In this document: positions 60,755 to 64,000 of the stretch, piece after piece
Numbering within the stretch: position 1 is the stretch's first letter
How the letters are laid out: every line of letters begins with the position of its first letter
From: Streptomyces sp. Ag109_O5-10
GTDB taxonomy: Bacteria; Actinomycetota; Actinomycetes; Streptomycetales; Streptomycetaceae
Direction of reading: 5' to 3'
DNA: 64,000 bases
NCBI RefSeq assembly: GCF_900105755.1
Contig: NZ_FNTQ01000001.1
Coordinates: 3,162,001-3,226,000, forward strand
The notes under the pieces: generated by a model
Told to the model about the DNA's origin: nothing
Seen by the model: the letters and a program-made list of their open reading frames with translations, nothing else
The model's database searches: none
Translations under genes and position numbers: made by a program

Positions 60755-62299
60755 ATGCCGAACCCCTTCCGGATCCGTGTCGCCGCCCTGACCGCCGCCC
60801 TGGTGCTGGCCTCCTCGCTGGCCGGGTGCGGCAACGGTTCCGAGGAGGGCGGGGATCTGGCGGCGCAGAAACTGGACTGGAAGAGCTGCCCGGCGCCCGA
60901 CGAGGCCGAGGGCGGCGGCGAAGCGCCGTCACCGCTGCCGAGCGGCGGCACCTGGGAGTGCGCCACCATGAAGGCGCCCCTGGACTGGTCGAAACCGAAG
61001 GGCGCCACCATCGGCCTCGCCCTGATCCGCGCCAGGGCCAGCGGCGACGCCGACAAGCGGATCGGCTCCCTGATCTTCAACTTCGGCGGCCCCGGCGGCA
61101 GCGGCGTCACCACGCTGCCCGCGTTCGGCTCGGACTACGCCGCCCTGCGCACCCGCTACGACCTCGTCAGCTTCGACCCGCGCGGAGTCGGCCGCAGCGA
61201 CCCCGTCGAGTGCGAGGACGACGCCCAGCTCGACAACTACTTCCAGCAGGACGCGACGCCCGACACCAGCGCCGAGCGCACCCAGCTGATCAACCGCACC
61301 AAGCAGTTCAACGCCGCCTGCGAGAAGAACTCCAAGGCGATCCTGCCGCACGTACGCACCACCGACGCGGCCCGCGACATGGACCTGATGCGCCAGGTCC
61401 TCGGCGACACGAAGATGCACTACTTCGGCATCTCCTACGGCACCGAACTCGGCGGCGTCTACGCCCACCTGTTCCCGAAGAACGTGGGCCGGGCCGTCTT
61501 CGACGGTGTCGTCGACCCCACCCAGGACCCGGAGCAGAGCTCGCTCGGGCAGGCGAAGGGCTTCCAGCTCGCGCTCGACAACTTCGCCGAGGACTGCACC
61601 TCCAAGACGACGGAGTGCCCGATCGGCGACACCCCGCAGGACGTGAAGGACCGTATCGCCACGCTCCTCGCGGACCTCGACAAGAAACCGATCCCGGGCA
61701 TCCTGCCCCGCCGGCTCACCCAGTCCGCCGCCACCAACGGCATCGCGCAGTCGCTGTACTCCAAGGACTTCTGGGAGTACCTCACCGAGGGGCTCGAGGA
61801 GGCGTACGACGGCGACGGAAAGATCCTGATGCTGCTGTCCGACTCGATGAACGGCCGCAGCGAGAACGGCGAGTACAGCAACATCACGGCCGCGAACATC
61901 GCCATCAACTGCGCCGACGAGAAGCCTCGGTACACCGCCGACTACGTCCAGCAGAAACTCCCCGAGTTCCGCGCCGCCTCCCCGCTGTTCGGCGACTACC
62001 TCGCGTGGGGCATGGTCAGCTGCACGAACTGGCCGGTACCGGGGGCCGCCGACCACCCCGACGTCAGCGCGCCCGGGTCGGCGCCGATCCTGGTCGTCGG
62101 CAACACGGGCGATCCGGCGACCCCGTACGAGGGCGCGAAGAAGATGGTGGACGCGCTCGGCAAGGGCGTCGGGGTCGAGCTCACGTACAAGGGGCAGGGG
62201 CACGGGGCGTACGACAGCAAGGACAAGTGCGTGCAGGGGGCGGTGAACGGCTATCTGCTGGAGGGGACGGTGCCGAAGGCGGGGACGGTCTGCACGTAG
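60755..62299 (+). CDS. Lipoprotein tripeptidyl aminopeptidase-type alpha/beta-hydrolase (SlpD-like)
   Basis: A 514-residue secreted lipoprotein. The signal peptide ends in the lipobox LAGC (Cys25), followed by a Gly/Glu-rich spacer. The hydrolase has an oxyanion loop (NFGGPGGSG), the nucleophile in HYFGISYGTELGG, the acid in GNTGDPATPYE and the His in GQGHGAY. The C-terminal TAP-like domain is rich in paired Cys. S. lividans SlpD and SlpE, mycelium-bound proteinases found as a tandem pair, have this layout. It probably releases N-terminal tripeptides outside the cell. Confidence 0.93.
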   Translation: MPNPFRIRVAALTAALVLASSLAGCGNGSEEGGDLAAQKLDWKSCPAPDEAEGGGEAPSPLPSGGTWECATMKAPLDWSKPKGATIGLALIRARASGDADKRIGSLIFNFGGPGGSGVTTLPAFGSDYAALRTRYDLVSFDPRGVGRSDPVECEDDAQLDNYFQQDATPDTSAERTQLINRTKQFNAACEKNSKAILPHVRTTDAARDMDLMRQVLGDTKMHYFGISYGTELGGVYAHLFPKNVGRAVFDGVVDPTQDPEQSSLGQAKGFQLALDNFAEDCTSKTTECPIGDTPQDVKDRIATLLADLDKKPIPGILPRRLTQSAATNGIAQSLYSKDFWEYLTEGLEEAYDGDGKILMLLSDSMNGRSENGEYSNITAANIAINCADEKPRYTADYVQQKLPEFRAASPLFGDYLAWGMVSCTNWPVPGAADHPDVSAPGSAPILVVGNTGDPATPYEGAKKMVDALGKGVGVELTYKGQGHGAYDSKDKCVQGAVNGYLLEGTVPKAGTVCT

Positions 62300-62504
62300 T
62301 CGTCGGCGGCTTCGTCGCGGTCGATCGCGCCCACACGGCGCCGGCGCATCGCGGACGCAGCCCCGCGACCCTCATGGGGCGTCATGAACACGCAGGTCAA
62401 AAGGTTATCCACAGGCTGAAACGGCCCGCGCCCGGTCCGCCTACCATGGCCTGACCGCCTTCCGCGACGAACCTGCGGAGGGCCTGCGTGGGGGGTGTAC
62501 GCAC

Positions 62505-64000
62505 ATGTTGCGATATGTACGGTGGGCGGCCGCTGTTGCCGCGGGACTGCTCGTGGCCGGGTGTGGCAGCGGGTCGTCGGGTGGGGGCGAGGACGAGGGG
62601 AAGGCCTCGTCCGGGCAGCCGTCGGCCGCCACGGCCACCGCGGCGGGCTCGACGGCCCTGCCCGCTTCCCTCACCTCCCAGAAGCTCGACTGGGGCCGCT
62701 GCAAGAGCACTTCGGACTCCGCCGCGCCCGGGGACGCATGGCGGTGTGCGACGCTCAAGGTGCCGCTGGACTGGGCGAAGCCGGACGGGGAGACGATAGG
62801 ACTGGCGCTGATCCGGGAGCAGGCAAGCGGGGGTTCGGGGAAGCGGATCGGCTCGCTGCTGTTCAACTTCGGCGGGCCGGGCGGCTCCGGCGTCTCCACG
62901 ATGCCGTACTTCGCCGGCACCGTCTCCGCGCTGCGCGAGCGGTACGACCTGGTGAGCTGGGACCCGCGCGGGGTGGGGGCCAGCGAGGGGATCCGCTGCC
63001 GCAGCGACAAGGACATCCAGCGCGCCGAGTCGATCGATTCGACTCCGGACACCGCGGCCGAGGAGACGGCGTACTTCCAGGACGCCGCGAACTTCGGCAA
63101 GGGCTGCGCGAAGGCCGCGGGCAAGCTCATCGCGCACGTCTCGACGACCGACACGGCCCGCGACATGGACCTCATGCGCCAGGTACTCGGCGACGCGAGG
63201 ATGCACTACTTCGGCATCTCGTACGGCACCGAACTGGGCGGTGTGTACGCCCACTTGTTCCCAAAGAAGGTGGGGCGGCTGATCCTGGACGCGGTGGTGG
63301 ACCCGACGGCCGACTCGGTCGGCCAGGAGAAGAACCAGGCCGCCGGCTTCCAGCGGGCCCTGGACGACTACCTCAAGTCCACCGGGCAGGACCCGGACCA
63401 GGGCTCCCGGAAGATCGCCGATCTGCTGAAGCGGCTGGACGCCACGCCCCTGCCCGCGTCCTCCGGGCGGAAGCTGACCCAGAGCCTCGCCGTCACCGGC
63501 ATCGTGCTGCCGCTGTACAGCAAGGACAGCTGGCCGACGCTGACCAGCGCGCTCGCGGCGGCCGAGGAGGGCGACGGCTCGGAACTGCTGTCGCTCGCGG
63601 ACCAGTACAACGAGCGTGACTCCTCGGGGCACTACGGCACGACCACGCACTCCCAGCGGGTCATATCGTGCCTGGACGACAAGGAGCGGCCGACGCTCAC
63701 CGAGACGAAGCGGCGGCTGGCGGAATTCGAGAAGGTCTCCCCCGTCTTCGGGGACTTCCTGGGCTGGGACTCGGCCGGCTGGTGCCACGACTGGCCGGTG
63801 GCCGGGCAGTGGGACACACCGGAGGTGAGCGCACCGGGCGCGGCACCGATCCTGCTGGTCGGCAACACCGGCGACCCGGCCACCCCCTACGAAGGCGCCC
63901 GGAGGATGGCCGACGAGCTGGGCAAGGGGGTCGGTGTCGAGCTGACCTGGAAGGGCGAGGGCCACGGGGCCTACGGCAGCGGCAGCGACTGCGTGGACTC
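62505..64000 (+). CDS. Second lipoprotein TAP-type hydrolase (SlpE-like), 3' end cut
   Basis: The frame from the ATG at 62505 is open to the window edge (498 codons). It starts with a signal peptide and lipobox VAGC (Cys20 in AAGLLVAGCGSGSSGGG). It is colinear with its upstream neighbour: NFGGPGGSG, HYFGISYGTELGG, GNTGDPATPYEGA and EGHGAYGSGSDC, so only about 15-20 C-terminal residues are missing. The two are clear tandem paralogues. The 205-bp gap between them shows no terminator or promoter I could identify. Confidence 0.93.
   Translation, partial: MLRYVRWAAAVAAGLLVAGCGSGSSGGGEDEGKASSGQPSAATATAAGSTALPASLTSQKLDWGRCKSTSDSAAPGDAWRCATLKVPLDWAKPDGETIGLALIREQASGGSGKRIGSLLFNFGGPGGSGVSTMPYFAGTVSALRERYDLVSWDPRGVGASEGIRCRSDKDIQRAESIDSTPDTAAEETAYFQDAANFGKGCAKAAGKLIAHVSTTDTARDMDLMRQVLGDARMHYFGISYGTELGGVYAHLFPKKVGRLILDAVVDPTADSVGQEKNQAAGFQRALDDYLKSTGQDPDQGSRKIADLLKRLDATPLPASSGRKLTQSLAVTGIVLPLYSKDSWPTLTSALAAAEEGDGSELLSLADQYNERDSSGHYGTTTHSQRVISCLDDKERPTLTETKRRLAEFEKVSPVFGDFLGWDSAGWCHDWPVAGQWDTPEVSAPGAAPILLVGNTGDPATPYEGARRMADELGKGVGVELTWKGEGHGAYGSGSDCVD

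Overview
The window is a piece of a Streptomyces chromosome. It is very GC-rich with strong third-position bias, and it carries streptomycete markers: a sigR-rsrA pair, wblC, an nrdABS operon behind a B12 riboswitch, and an epi-isozizaene synthase/CYP170 pair. I see no insertion sequence, prophage or CRISPR array. Both ends cut genes: a sodium:solute symporter at the left and a secreted alpha/beta-hydrolase at the right.

Left part (1-23.8 kb). A symporter tail and a GNAT acetyltransferase precede the class Ia ribonucleotide reductase operon nrdA-nrdB-nrdS, which has paired NrdR-box-like sites and a cobalamin riboswitch. Facing it is the two-gene sesquiterpene operon (epi-isozizaene synthase plus CYP170-type P450, the albaflavenone pathway). 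Then come peptide deformylase, a TPR protein, two overlapping membrane HD-GYP-type genes, the thiol-oxidative-stress switch sigR-rsrA with its own SigR promoter, a hydrolase, an SRAP DNA-protein crosslink gene, an M50-like membrane protease, aroA, rsgA, an SMR exporter, a TetR regulator, hisN-like phosphatase, a CBS protein, and a Fur/PerR-family regulator next to what looks like the tail of a deleted catalase. Five copies of a short hairpin-linked repeat lie between these genes, all in one orientation.

Middle (23.8-42.5 kb). Two identical initiator tRNA genes flank a Sel1/TPR repeat protein. They are followed by a UPF0182 membrane protein, a PPA1309-family protein, a YlbL-type PDZ/Lon membrane protease preceded by a 54-residue single-pass membrane protein, moaE, a seven-unit tandem repeat array, an SDR protein, a zincin-like protein, a Nudix hydrolase, three tandem AIM24-domain genes (one fused to TerD), a YgjP-type metallopeptidase, a ThiF-like protein and an ABC1-type kinase-like protein.

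Right part (42.5-64 kb). This is a genome-maintenance and stress block: wblC with a long attenuator-bearing leader, uvrD2, mycoredoxin under a SigR-type promoter, a methyltransferase, nudC, an M20 dipeptidase, the adnA/adnB helicase-nucleases, and an alkyltransferase-like gene. After it come a large membrane flippase-like/kinase-like fusion and two tandem lipoprotein peptidases of the SlpD/SlpE type. From UPF0182 to the alkyltransferase-like gene the gene set and order resemble the Mycobacterium Rv3193c-Rv3204 region.

The most interesting signal is regulatory. LexA-independent DNA-damage (RecA-NDp/PafBC-type) promoter motifs sit before adnB, before the alkyltransferase-like gene, and before the 54-residue membrane protein that adjoins the YlbL-type protease. 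In Bacillus, YlbL destroys a damage-induced membrane division inhibitor, so this pair is a candidate damage-checkpoint module.
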